Position numbers and translations under genes: made by a program. From Manihot esculenta (taxonomy: Eukaryota > Streptophyta > Magnoliopsida > Malpighiales > Euphorbiaceae): DNA of 64,000 nt. The DNA is taken from the NCBI RefSeq assembly GCF_001659605.2, contig NC_035161.2, positions 5,660,662 to 5,724,661 of the forward strand, given 5' to 3'. Below, piece by piece: positions 11,156 to 23,153 of this stretch (position 1 is its first letter; the number at the start of each line of letters is the position of its first letter). The notes under the pieces were generated by a model that did no database searches, had not been told where the DNA came from, and saw only the letters and a program-made list of their open reading frames with translations.

Positions 11156-11667
11156 CTCCAAGCTCTCCAAACCTTGATCCAAGCTTTAAAACTCTTCAAA
11201 ACAACCATGTAGCTTATAAAACGTGAAGGATTTGAAGAAAAAGCAAGAAAACGACTAGAGGAGGACATGAACACACCTGAGCTCGAGAATGGGGAGAAAC
11301 TCGCCCATTTTCGGTCTGAGGGGCTTTTATAGGTGGCCAGCCAAACCTCCTTCGGCGGCCTAACGTGCATGCAAAACACCCCCATGTTTGGCGGCCGAAC
11401 TTGAGGTTCGGCTCCAAGCTCTCCAAACCTTGATCCAAGCTTTAAAACTCTTCAAAACAACCATATAGCTTATAAAACGTGAAGGATTTGAAGAAAAAGC
11501 AAGAAAACGACTAGAGGAGGACATGAACACACCTGAGCTCGAGAATGGGGAGAAACTCGCCCATTTTCGGTCTGAGGGGCTTTTATAGGTGGCCAGCCAA
11601 ACCTCCTTCGGCGGCCTAATGTGCATGCAAAACACCCCCATGTTCGGCGGCCGAACTTGAGGTTCGG
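11156..11667 (-). repeat. 256 bp tandem duplication inside E2 3' LTR
   Basis: The segment 11156-11411 is repeated at 11412-11667 with very few changes. It contains the LTR TATA box (TTTTATA at 11325-11331 and 11581-11587) and its upstream palindrome, so this LTR has two core promoters. The partner LTR at 36500-36900 has a single copy, so the duplication arose after or during the insertion of E2. Confidence 0.92.
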
Positions 11668-11964
11668 CGGCCGAACCTGGTTTGTTCAAACATAGCTTTT
11701 GGAGGCCAAAAGCGCTCCCAAAACCAACTCATGTTCGGCGGCCGAACTTCACTTTTGGCGGCCGAACCTGGCAAAAACCTCCTTGGTCTTTTCTTTTCAA
11801 AACTCAAATCTTTTTCATTTAAAACCATAAAATCATGTGAAAACAATTTAGAAAACACATTTTAACCCCCTAGAAGACTCTGGCATCTTCAGAAATTCCA
11901 GATTCCAACGGAGATTCCGCCGTGAAGTCGGGATTCCGATGCCGGGATCTAGTCGGGTATTACA

Positions 11965-12002
11965 TTCTTCCCCCCTTTAAGAACATTCGTCCTCGAATGT
12001 TC
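11965..12002 (-). promoter_or_regulatory. E2 polypurine tract and adjacent inverted repeat
   Basis: On the minus strand this reads TTAAAGGGGGGAAGAA directly before TGTAATACCC of the 3' LTR; it is the plus-strand DNA primer of reverse transcription. Next to it (11981-12002) is a perfect inverted repeat with 9 bp arms GAACATTCG and CGAATGTTC around TCCT. E3 and E4 have the same pair of features. Confidence 0.88.
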
Positions 12003-12069
12003 AAACAACATGCCTTCTCAGAACATAGCATCAAGCATACATAAACAAGCAAGCAACAAGCAAGCAAAG

Positions 12070-14340
12070 CCTAAAACCTCTCTCCAGGGATAGACACGGG
12101 TATTTGCTGGAGCACGAACTCCCGGGTCTCCTATGCATACTTTTTCCATTAAACGGTGATTCCAAGGCTTTCACCATCAGGATTCTGTGTTCCTCAACTT
12201 CCTGACTTGTGTGTCTATGATCCGCACTAGCTGCTCAACATAGGTGGGATTCCCTGCGATCACCACCTCTGGCTCTTAAGAACCTCACTCGGATCCGACA
12301 CGAATTCTCATAACCTGGGAACATGGAAACCGAATGGATTTCCTCTACTTAAGTAGGTAAATCTAACTCGTAGGGTACATTCCCAACCCTTTTGCAGGAT
12401 CTCGAAGGATCCGATGTATCTAAGAATTAATTTACCTTTCTGCCCATAATGAATCACCCCCTCTTTAGGAGACACCTCCAGCAAACCTCAACTTTCTCGA
12501 AAACCGCAACGTGCTTCCACTGCGCCACTCTAATAAACTATTCTCTCTCTGAAACTCTATAAGCCTCTAGCGGACAACTTCATAACTCTCCTGCTGACTC
12601 TCAGCAGTTCTGATTCCTTTTTTTCTGACTATGCAGCTCTTACTCCTTTTCTCTGCCTCTGATTTTCCTCCCTTGACTCAAGATGTATTGCAAGCTCTTT
12701 CGATCTGTAAGGATCTGTCCTCATACCTTATACAGGTACCGCCTCCACATCTTGAGTGCAAAGATTACCATTGCCATCTCTGGATCGTGTGTAAGATGAT
12801 TCAACTCATGCTTCCTCAGCTACCTAGAAGCATAAGCAATCATCCTGCCACTTTACATTAACACACAACCTAGTCCCACACGGGACGCGTCACAGGACAC
12901 TGTGAAATCTCCATCACTGGCGGACAGAGCTACCACTGGTGCTGACATCAACCTTTCCTTTGGCTTTTCAAAGCCCTCTTCAATCTGAGTAGACCACACA
13001 ACCCTCTGGTTCTTCTTGATCCATCTGGCCATAGGAGCGGCAACTCTAGAGAAGTTCTAGATGAATCTCCATTAGGTAACCTGCCCAACCCAAAAGTTCT
13101 TAATCTTTGTCATTACCATGGGCCTGGGCTAGTCGGCTACAACTTCAACTTTCTCAGGTCTACTTCACTTTCCTTTCTCCGACACACATGACCCAAGAAG
13201 GATATGCTCCTCGACCAGAACTCACATTGGAGAACTAGGCATCCAAGCCATGTTCTCTCAGGATCTGCAATTCTGATTTCAGATGATGGGCATACTCTTC
13301 TGCATTTCTGGAACTCGCCGATATACCGTCAATGAAGACAATAACAGAGTGATCCAGAAACCGACTAAAACTCTGCTTATGAGGTCCATGAATGATGTAG
13401 GGGCGTTCATTAACCCGAACGACATTCCTAGGAACTCATAGTGCCCATATCTGGTTCTAAACACTGCTCTCTGTACATCTTCTTCCTTGATCTTAACTGA
13501 TGGTACCTGGACTTCAGATCTATCTTGGAAAGGCAACCAGCTCCTGCTAGCTGGTTCAAAATAGATCGTCGAGCCAAGGTAACAAACACTCATTCTGGGT
13601 AGTGACTTTGTTCAACGACTTGCAGTCGATACAAAGTCCGAGGGATCCATCCTTCATTCTCATAACAACTCTGGAACACCCCAAGGCAAAGTGCTCAGTC
13701 GGATGAAAACCCTTAACCACCTACTCTTGCAACATGCTCTTCCTACTACTTTAATTCTGCAGGTGCCATCCTGTAGGGAGGGGTATAGATGGGTCTGGTC
13801 TCTATCATCGCTTTCATTTCAAATTCTATCTCCCTAACAGATGGTACACTTAGCAGTTCGTCTGAGAAAACATCTAAGAACTCACTACTGTTACTGAGGC
13901 GGGCTCCCTGACATGACTACTGAACTCTCTTGCACGAGCTAGAAACCCCTGACAACCTCTCCTGGCCAACCTACGAGCCTGCAGGGCTGATATCGACCCT
14001 CTAGGTATCCCTTCTTTGTCCCCCTCTAAGGACTACCTCTGATCCATCCTGACCTCTGAACCTGACTACCTTGTCTCTGCGGACTCAGGTAGTACCACTA
14101 GCAGAAGAACCAATCCAACCCTAGAATGACGTCAAACAGTCAAATTTAGAACCGCTAGGTCAGCTGGAAGGCATCTACTCACAACACATACTCTGACTAT
14201 ACCGGCAGACTGACTCTGCCACAGATGGATCACACTTGGGTGCACTGACCCCAAGGGGATACTCTAACCCATAAGCTATCAACCCAACCTCACAAGGGCT
14301 CACAAGCAAACAAAGAAAAGAGAAACATCAAGGTTCATGA
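12070..14340 (-). pseudogene. E2 pol remnant without integrase core
   Basis: This is a decayed minus-strand pol. Right to left it holds protease and linker fragments (about 13840-14340), reverse transcriptase (about 12960-13830, e.g. [21 protein letters not shown] on the minus strand near 13400-13500), RNase H (about 12630-12960) and then directly the integrase tail and chromodomain (about 12070-12430). Stops and frameshifts are frequent throughout. The integrase catalytic core, which takes up more than 1 kb in E3 and E4, is missing at the junction near 12560-12640. It cannot encode an active enzyme. Confidence 0.85.
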
Positions 14341-15966
14341 AACAGACACACCAGAACATACCAGAGTGAGATTACCTGATCCCATCGGGTTCGATGTGTT
14401 AGCCTCCTGCTGGGTCATGGCGAAGATCCGCGCTGGAGCTGATGGACCTTCCCCATGGGAACCTGCTGAAGAAGGGGCTGTCCCCCTGTCTCCGCCTCTA
14501 CCACTGCCCTGAAACATGACTGGAGCTGATGGCTGTGCCATACTGCCTGGAGTTGTCTGATGGGACGGTGTCATAAAAGCTGCCTTAGGGCACTCTCGAG
14601 CTATGTGCCCCTCCTGGCCGCATCTGTAACATGCTGTAGTCCCAAACCGACAGACTCCCTTGTGCGGCCTACCGCACCTCGTACACTCTGCAACCTCTGT
14701 ACCTGAGCTCGAGCCACCTCCTAATCCCAGACCAGACTTTATCCAATTTCAGAACTTGTTCTTCTTTGATCTTCTGAGACCTCTGTCTCCCTTCTTACTT
14801 TTTGTGACAGCCTCGCTCAGAGGGGAGAGATTAACATCACTTGTCCCCGGGATTTGGAGTCCCGAAGACTGTGCCACAGACTGCTTAACTGTCCCTTGGA
14901 TGATGGCACTAGCCTCCATTCCCCGTGCCATATCCACTATAGCATGGAAGCTCTCCCTTTCTGCTGATTGAACCAACGAGGAATACCTGGAGTGAAGCTT
15001 CATAACATATCTCCTAGACTTCTTTAGGTCTGTATCAAGACCTTGTCCTGCAAACGGCAACAGCTCCAGGAACCTGTCCGTGAACTCCTCTACGCTCATC
15101 TCTTCCGTCTGCCTTAGCTGCTCAAACTCAATCATCTTCATTTCTCTGGAACTATCTGGAAAAGCCCATCCTGCAAACTCATTGGCAAACTGCTCCCAGG
15201 ATAAGCTCTCCAACCTTGGGTCCACATAGTTTTTGAACCACTCCCTTGCCTTCTTGCATTTCAATGTGAACCCTGCCATCTGAATGGCTCTACTGTCACT
15301 TGCTCCTAGCTCATCTGTTATCATCTTCACCGTTCTGAGGTATTCAAAAGGGTCATCACCTGTTTCAAACTTGGGGCCATCCAACTTCAGGTAATCCGTC
15401 ATCTTTACCTTACCCCCAACTGATGAGCTAGGTTTGGGTGTTTGGGCATCAGGGACAATTGGCTCTGCTGGTGGAGGAGGAGGTGCAGCATTCCCTGGGT
15501 TAGGGTTTGCTGGACCAGGATAAAAGGGTGAGGGTGGAAATATGGGGTACTGTGGGTAAAAGGGAGGATAGGGCATAAAGGTGGGATATGGGTTATAGCT
15601 AGAGAAATCCGACGTGCTTCCCATCGGATACCCTGGCCCCTGAGGATAGGGTGTATACTGTGGTGGAACAAAACCCGAGGCCTGAGTGCCTCCCTGGGAC
15701 TCTCCCATATCCTCTTCTGACTTACTCATGCCCAAACTACTATCTCTTCTCTGGTTATCCTCCTCTATTCCCATCGCATCTGCTGACATACCTTCATGAA
15801 CTGATCTCCTCCGACCTGCATCAAAAGACCTTCTAGGATCCCTTGATGTACCTTCTCTGCCTGTTCTACAAGATCTTGCCCTCTGCAGAGCAGGGGGATG
15901 GGCATACATGCCCTCATTCTCTGGCGGAGCTCCAGTCAATCTTACGGATCGACGAGTTCCTCTCAT
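14341..15966 (-). pseudogene. E2 gag, nearly complete, one early stop
   Basis: The start is MRGTRRSVRLTG at 15966. The basic head, Pro/Tyr-rich linker and the whole gag capsid (EWFKNYVDPRLESLSWEQF, FAGWAFPDSSREMKMIEFEQL) are open to KKNKF, where a stop near 14749 replaces a Trp codon that is kept in E1. Past the stop the frame continues through the cysteine motif and zinc knuckle ([14 protein letters not shown]) towards the protease. The frame fails at the protease (about 14335). The capsid is far better preserved than the pol next to it. Confidence 0.88.
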
Positions 15967-16213
15967 CTTGACTTTTGAAAGCATAACATACCACATAAAC
16001 ATTAGCATCATATGGTTCATGTGGAAACACATGAACCTACTTCACATACATAGCATAACATTAATGCACATGCATATCATCATGGCATTTCACATCATCA
16101 TAAAAGACAGGACTCCACATCCTATCCTAGTGGACATGATCTCTCCTATTGTACTTGCCCTTCTATAACCTCTATGAGCCCGACGCACTATAGGTCCGAC
16201 CATGTGAACCTAA

Positions 16214-16226
16214 GACTCTGATACCA
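16214..16226 (-). promoter_or_regulatory. E2 primer binding site, initiator Met tRNA
   Basis: Minus strand TGGTATCAGAGTC, beside the 5' LTR start at 16230. It has one change (T for C) from the other copies after TGGTATCAGAG. Confidence 0.88.
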
Positions 16227-16229
16227 TTC

Positions 16230-17264
16230 TGTAACGACCCGAGAATCGGACCGCTATCGGCGCTAGGATCCAGATCGACTTAAGGTCGCCGGGACCCGTA
16301 GCAAGCCTAACGAGCATCCTGTACAGTTAGTATAATCCCAAACATGATCAAACATTTTCATAAAACATTTAAAACTTTACCTTTAACCAGTTTGACCTGT
16401 ATATGCACTATGACTGAACTCATAGAACCCCTAGGGTCAGCATACCCTATGTCAAACTCGGTCCATCACATGTAACAACATAAAATAAAACTCATGTACA
16501 AAGGGATTATCCAACTCGGGCCAAGCACAATACTATAACTCTGAACATATAACATAACTCTTTTACATCCTTACATAACTTTACATTACATCATGTCCAC
16601 TACTATTCTATTACATATCATGACCATAACCATATCTTGCCGTCTTCCTGAACTACCTCTGACCCTGCAAGCCTGGGGTTAGGGGAGAGGGGTGAGCTAA
16701 AAAGCCCTGTGAGCGGAAACCACAAAAGAAAACAGTTCATTTTAACGTATGCTATCATGGAATGCGTCACATCACAAATATATCACTTCAAAGATGAATC
16801 TGTCACCAATAGCCCTCTACATATCAATCTCGTACCATAACAAGTCAAAATGCTCTATGCCAGGGGCGATACGGCCACGCCTGGACTTCACATACTCTAT
16901 GCCAGGGGCGATACGGCCACGCCTGGACTTCTCATACTCTATGCCAGGGGCGATACGGCCACGCCTGGGCTTCTCATCTCATATCATATCGTACATGCCA
17001 TATCATATCATTTCATATCATGTCATAACATACTGAGGGCTAGAGGATCATCCAGTATCCATCCACATCATCATCATCGTATTATGCAATGCATCATATT
17101 CGTGAATTCTAATGCAAACAACCTATTGCATAACATGGTGTTCATGATGCATGGACATGCTTGAACATGCTGAAAACATTTGATTTAAAACATAAGGGTT
17201 AGTTACACTCACCTCTGGCTAGCTCTGGACTAACTCTGAAGCAGCTAACACTGCTAAACACCTC
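16230..17264 (-). mobile_element. E2 5' LTR, left piece
   Basis: This matches 9239-10273 almost base for base, including three hairpin units. It stops at ..AACACCTC, where E3 begins. The last five bases ACCTC (17260-17264) are the target duplication repeated at 35675-35679, after which the LTR resumes. Confidence 0.95.
16860..16968 (-). repeat. Three hairpin units in E2 5' LTR
   Basis: Same units as at 9869-9976. The first has CCAGG at 16860-16864 and the last CCTGG at 16964-16968. All three loops have the full GGGGCGATACGG word here. Confidence 0.87.
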
Positions 17265-19414
17265 TGTAACAGCCCGGAAACCGAACTGCCACCGGCACTA
17301 GGATCCAGATCGACTTAAGGTCGCCGGGACCCGTAGTAAGCCTGCTATCCTGTCTGTATACCTGTAAAATCCCATACATGATCATACATTTGCTGTAAAA
17401 ACATAAAACTTTTCTTCATTCCAAGGCTTAACCTGTGCATGCAATCTTTCTATTCTCTACTAATCCCTACTAGAGCTCCTCATGGCCCTAGGCGGATCAA
17501 ACTCATCATGTTAAGCCTGGTTTTGCTCATAAACATACAACAATAAAGAAACATACATAAACTGATCATGTGACGCTACAAAGGGATACAAGTCTTATAA
17601 GTCAAGCACCATTCTATACATATACACTATCTCTATACAATTACATGTCCACACTAGCTATTACACCACTCTGTACTCTTCCTGTACCCTGCTGAGTTCT
17701 CTCTGACCTCTGCACCTGCACCACTGGAGTTAGGGGAGAGGGATGAGCTACGATAGCCCAGTGAGTAGAATAGTAAAATAACAAGTGATAAAACATGCTC
17801 TCATGGAATGCAACATATAAGCACATCACCTCGGCCGGACGGATCAAAAATCCCTCTATCTCATCTGGGGTACCTCTGTACCATGTGCCTGGTCCCCGTA
17901 GGGCTGTTCCAGGTCTTTGTGATGTGCCTGGTCCCCGTAGGGCTGTTCCAGGTTTTCCTCTGAGGGCTAATGAATCCTCACGAAGTTCGTGCCGTCTCAC
18001 ATAAGCAATGTACAAGGAGCAATGCCAAGTACAAGGATAAATGCAATGCATCATCTTTGTGTACATTAATGCACTCACCCTAGAGCATAGTCATGATGCA
18101 TGAAGCATGAGAAAATATCAGTTATCATATTAAAACATTAAGTTACATTCCACTCACCTCTGGTTATCTTTGCACTGACACTGCAGGTTCTGACACAGGA
18201 CTCACTGCTGATTTCCCTGATTCCTCTGGTCCGTACCTACACAGGTGGACTCAAATGAGGGACCAAACGCACTCAAGAACATCTCTAAGAAACTCCCCAA
18301 AAACCCCTCTAAACAAACCTCAAACCTCACATAAACCATGCAAAAGAAAGCTGGACAGGGCACTTTCGGCGGCAGGTTCGGCGGCCGAAACCCCACTCCA
18401 GAGACGAAACTCATGCATGTTCGGCGGCACCTTCGGCGGCCGAAGGTCTCGTCCAGAGACGAAACTCACACACTTTCGGCGGCCGAACTCCCTCTTTCGG
18501 CGGCCGAAAGGCTCTTTCTAAACCGAAAGCCTAGCTTTCGGGGGCAACCTTTGGCAGCCGAAACTGCCTCCACAAGGGGTTCGGCGGCCGAACCTTCCTT
18601 CGGCGGCCGAACCTGGTTTTGCCCGAAGGACAGAACCCTACTCTGTTTCATGCAACCTTTGCCCAAAAACCTACAAACATGCATAGCAACTACTCCCAAC
18701 TAGCATATACACATATATATGCACAAAGGGGTCTACAACTACCCTAAAACCCCAAACAAACATAGCACATAACACTTAAACATGCTGGAACACCACAAAT
18801 CACCAAAAACCTCACCTAAACCTAAACATGCATACTACCCATACAAACTTCATAAAACCTTTAAAAATCATCAAAGAAGCTCAGGATCTTCACTTACCTC
18901 TTACACAACGTGAGGATGAAGGATCCTAACGTGGAGATATGAAGAAAAGCTCTTCCAAAGCTCCAAGCTTCAAAACTTGGTTCTTTTGCTCAAAACCTTC
19001 ATAAATCACCAAAACTCTTAAAACTCTTGAAAGATTTGATGAAAATCATGGAAAACATGAAAGTCAACGTAGGAGAGGCTGGAACTCACCTCTGGCTGCA
19101 AGTGGAGGAGAAATACCCTCCTTCCACCGACCCTTGGCCCTTTTATAGGTGGCTGGCCAGACCACCTTCGGCAGTCGAACGTGAAGCCGCAACCATGCAA
19201 TGTTCGGCGGCCGAAAGTACCCTTCGGCGGCCGAACCTTTGCATTTCTCCCTTGTTGCTTTTCTTTCAAAACTCAATGCTTTTCACACTTCAAAACATGA
19301 AAACAAGTGAAAATACCTTGGAAAACATATGCATTACCCTTCTCGAGGGTTCCGACACCCAAGATTCCACCGGACTACAGGAATTCCGATGCCGGACTCG
19401 AGCCGGGTATTACA
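17265..19414 (-). mobile_element. E3 3' LTR
   Basis: It runs from TGTAACAGCC to CGGGTATTACA on the plus strand, with the polypurine tract immediately right. The TATA box is inverted at 19141-19147. The TTCGG..CCGAA blocks are at 18363-18612 and 19155-19240. Two hairpin units lie at 17888-17952. The TGTAACAGCC end differs from the TGTAACGACC end of E1, E2 and E4, so this is a distinct subfamily. Confidence 0.95.
17888..17952 (-). repeat. Two hairpin units in E3 3' LTR, arms swapped
   Basis: Two copies of a 39 bp unit have arms CCTGG (17888-17892) with CCAGG (17909-17913), and CCTGG (17927-17931) with CCAGG (17948-17952), around TCCCCGTAGGGCTGTT. Compared with the other subfamilies the two arms have exchanged sequence, which keeps pairing. 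Confidence 0.85.
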
Positions 19415-19450
19415 TTCTCCCCCCCTTAAGAACATTCGTCCCCGAATGTC
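19415..19450 (-). promoter_or_regulatory. E3 polypurine tract and inverted repeat
   Basis: Minus strand TTAAGGGGGGGAGAA next to the 3' LTR, followed by the GAACATTCG..CGAATGT inverted repeat. Confidence 0.87.
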
Positions 19451-19492
19451 CCTAACACAACATAAACACATAGAAAAGGGGAAAACCTAACC

Positions 19493-22400
19493 TTAAAACA
19501 GATATGGGTATTGCTGGAGCATGGACTCCCGAGTCTCCCAAGTGCACTCTTCTAGGTTGTGGTGGTTCCACAGCACTTTCACCATTGGTATCTCCTTGTT
19601 TCTCAGCTTTCTGATCTGGGTGTCAAGGATCCGCACTGGCTGCTCTACATAGGTGAGATCACTTAAGATTTCCACCTCAGGTTCACTAAGAACCTTCTCT
19701 GGATCTGACACAAATTTTCTCAACATAGAAACATGGAATACCGGGTGAATTCTTTCCATAGAAGCCGGTAAATCTAGCTTCTACGATACAGGCCCAATCT
19801 TCTGCAAGATCTCAAAGGGACCAATGTACCGTGGGGCTAGCTTACCCTTCCTTCCAAAGCGAACCACTCCCTTCATCGGAGACACCTTAAGCAATACCAT
19901 ATCCCCCTCCTGGAACTCTATCTGCTTCCTACGGATGTCTGCATAGCTTTTCTGTCTGCTTACAGCTGTTCTGATCCTCTCTCTGATGATAGGCACTAAC
20001 TTGCTGGTTATCTCAACTAACTCTGGCCCTGCAAGAGTTTTCTCTCCTACCTCTTCCCAGCAAACAGGTGTTCGGCACTTCCTCCCATACAAAGCTTCAT
20101 AAGGAGCCATCCCTATGCTAGCATGATGGCTGTTGTTGTAGGCAAACTCCACCAGAGGTAGATGCTGCCTCCAAGAACCGCCAAAGTCTAACACACACAT
20201 TCTCAGCATATCTTCAATGGTCTGGATGGTCCTCTCTGACTGACCGTCTGTCTGTGGATGGAAAGCAGTGCTGAAATCCAACCTTGTGCCCATTTCCGTC
20301 TGCAGACTCCGCCAAAACCTGGAGGTGAACTGAGGTCCTCGATCTGATACGATCGACACTGGAACTCCATGCAACCTTACTATCTCATCGACATACACCT
20401 GCGCCAACTTATCTACAGAGTAGTTACTCCTGACTGGAATGAAGTGAGCAGATTTAGTGAGTCTATCCACAATCACCCATATGGAGTCTAGTCTGTTAGA
20501 CGTCGCCGGTAACCCCACTACAAAATCCATAGCTATGTTCTCCCATTTCCATTCTGGAATCGGCAGTGGGTTAAGCATTCCAGCCGGCTTCTGGTGCTCT
20601 AGCTTCACCCTTTGACATGTTTCGCAGGCTGACACAAACTGTGCCACGTCTCTCTTCATTGCTGGCCACCAATACACCCTTCTCAGATCTTGATACATCT
20701 TGGTGGCTCCCGGGTGAATACTATACCGCGTATTATGAGCTTCCCTCATAATGTCGGCCTTCAAACTGCTATCATCTGGTACACATAACCTCTTACCGTG
20801 CCGAAGAATCCCCTCTCCGTCAAATCTAAACTCTGCACTGTTGCCCGACTGAACCGTCCTGGCAATCTTTACTAACTCGGGGTCTTCGTGCTGTTTCAGA
20901 GCCACTTGCTCTAGAAACACTGGTGTCACTCTCATCTGTGCGATCAACGCACCTGTACCAGATAACTGCAACTGTAACCCTTCTTCCACGAGCTTGTAGA
21001 AATCCTTCACCACCGGTCTTCTCTCTACTGCAATGTGGGATAAACTGCCAAGTGACTTTCGGCTTAAGGCATCAGCTACAACATTAGCCTTGCCCGGATG
21101 ATACTGGATCTTACAATCATAATCACTGAGCAATTCTACCCACCGTCTCTGCCTCAAGTTTAACTCTCTCTGACTTAAGATGTGCTGCAGGCTCTTATGA
21201 TCCGTATAGATCTCACATTTTACCCCATAGAGGTAATGCCTCCACATCTTAAGTGCAAAGATAACAGCTGCCATCTCCAGATCGTGTGTCGGGTAATTGC
21301 ACTCGTGCTTCTTTAGTTGTCTAGAAGCATAAGCTATTATTCTGTCCCTTTGCATCAACACACAACCTAATCCCACTCGGGATGCATCACAGAACACTGT
21401 GAAATCTTCATCACTGATCGGCAGAGCTAACACTGGTGCTGAAGTTAACCGTCTCTTCAACTCTGCAAAACTCTCATCACATTCTTCTGACCACACAAAT
21501 TTCTGATTCTTTCTGGTCAGTCTGGTCATAGGAGCAGCTATCTTCGAGAAGTCCTGAACGAACCTCCGATAGTAGCCTGCCAAACCCAGAAAACTCTTAA
21601 TCTCCGTTACTGTAGTGGGTGTAGGCCAGTTGGCTACTGCCTCTACCTTTTTGGGATCTACTGATATACCGTCCTCTGATACAACATGTCCCAAAAAGGA
21701 AATGCTCCTTAGCCAGAACTCGCACTTGGAGAACTTGGCATACAAGCCATGCTCTCTCAAGGTTTGCAGCACTATCCGCAGATGCTGGGCATGGTCCTCT
21801 ACATTCCTGGAGTACACCAAGATATCATCAATAAAGACGATCACAAAACGATCCAAGTACTCCCTGAACACCCTGTTCATGAGATCCATGAATGCTGCAG
21901 GGGCGTTAGTCAACCCGAACGGCATCACAAGGAACTCATAATGCCCATATCTGGTTCTGAAAGCAGTCTTGGATACATCTCCTTCCCTGATCTTCAACTG
22001 ATGGTATCCAGATCTCAGATCTATTTTTGAAAAACAACCTGCTCCTGCCAGCTGGTCGAATAGATCATCGATCCTGGGTAATGGATACTTATTTTTGATA
22101 GTGACTTTGTTCAACTGTCTGTAGTCGACACAAAGTCTCAGAGGTCCATCCTTCTTTCTGACAAATAATACTGGAGCACCCCAGGGTGAGGTACTCGGGC
22201 GGATGAAACCCTTAGCTACCAAATCCTGTAACTGCTCTTTCAACTCTCGCAACTCTGCTGGTGCCATCCTGTAGGGAGGAATAGAGATCGGTCTGGCATT
22301 GGGCATCAACTCAATCTCGAACTCTATTTCCCTCTCCGGTGGTAGTCCTGGAAGCTCTTCAGGAAACAAATCTGGGAAGTCTCTAACAACTGGTACTAAG

Positions 22401-23153
22401 GATGGTTCCCTAACCTGACTGTCTAGCTCTCTCACATAAGCTAGGAACCCCTGACACCCCTTCCTTAACATCCTACGAGCCTGGAGGGCTGATATCAAAC
22501 CCCTAGGTGTCCCTCTCCTGTCTCCTTTGAAGACACACTCTGACCCATCCTGGTCTCTGACACTAACTACCTTGTCTCTACAGTTCAGGGTAGCATCATA
22601 CGTAGATAACCAATCCATCCCTAGAATGACATCAAAATCTGTCAACTCTAGAACCACCAGGTCAGCTGGAAGGTATCTACCCTCTATGCACACTGGACTG
22701 AACCGACAGACTGACTCTGCCAAAGATGGATCACATTTGGGTCCACTGACCCATAGAGGACACTCTAACTCAGACACTATCAGACCCAACCTCTCTGCAG
22801 CTCTAGAAGAAATGAAAGAGTGAGAAGCACCGGGGTCCATTAAAGCATACACCTCGGAACACCCAATGATGAGATTACCTGACACCACCGTGTTCGACGT
22901 GTCTGCCTCCTGCTGAGTCAGGGTGAAAATCCGTGCTGGGGCTGACGGACCTGCACCTCAGGAACCCATCCCTGATGAAGAGGCTGCCCCTCTTCCTCTT
23001 CCTCTACCACTGCTTGGTGGTATGGCTGAAACTACGGGCTGGACTACACTGCCCGTACTCATCTGCTGGGATGGTGCAACCAAAGTCGCCTGAGGACATT
23101 CTCGTGCATAATGTCCCTCCTGCCCACATCTATAGCAGGCTGTAGATCCCAAC
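19493..23153 (-). pseudogene. E3 pol part of gag-pol polyprotein (two stops)
   Basis: This continues the gag frame at 32017-33302. With one copy of the E4 target duplication removed, the whole frame is 1649 codons without a frameshift. In order: zinc knuckle CYRCGQEGHYAREC, protease ([12 protein letters not shown], about residue 530), RT ([23 protein letters not shown] catalytic motif), RNase H ([15 protein letters not shown]), integrase (zinc-binding region with [21 protein letters not shown]) and a C-terminal chromodomain ([27 protein letters not shown]). Two nonsense changes break it: TGA at 22958-22960 after the zinc knuckle, and TAG at 19781-19783 between integrase and chromodomain. It would copy and insert the element if intact. 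Confidence 0.95.

Larger units (their letters stand above)
9239..11964 (-). mobile_element. E2 3' LTR with internal duplication
   Basis: It runs from TGTAACGACC to CGGGTATTACA on the plus strand. The polypurine tract lies immediately to its right (11965-11980), which marks it as the 3' LTR. It carries three hairpin units (9869-9976), a dense TTCGG..CCGAA block (10420-10675) and a 256 bp tandem duplication that includes the TATA box. It is otherwise a close match to the split LTR at 16230-17264 and 35680-37094. Confidence 0.95.

Noticed and set aside
21615..22030. Plus-strand frames over E3 and E4 pol
   Set aside because: They are antisense shadows of the minus-strand RT and RNase H frame.
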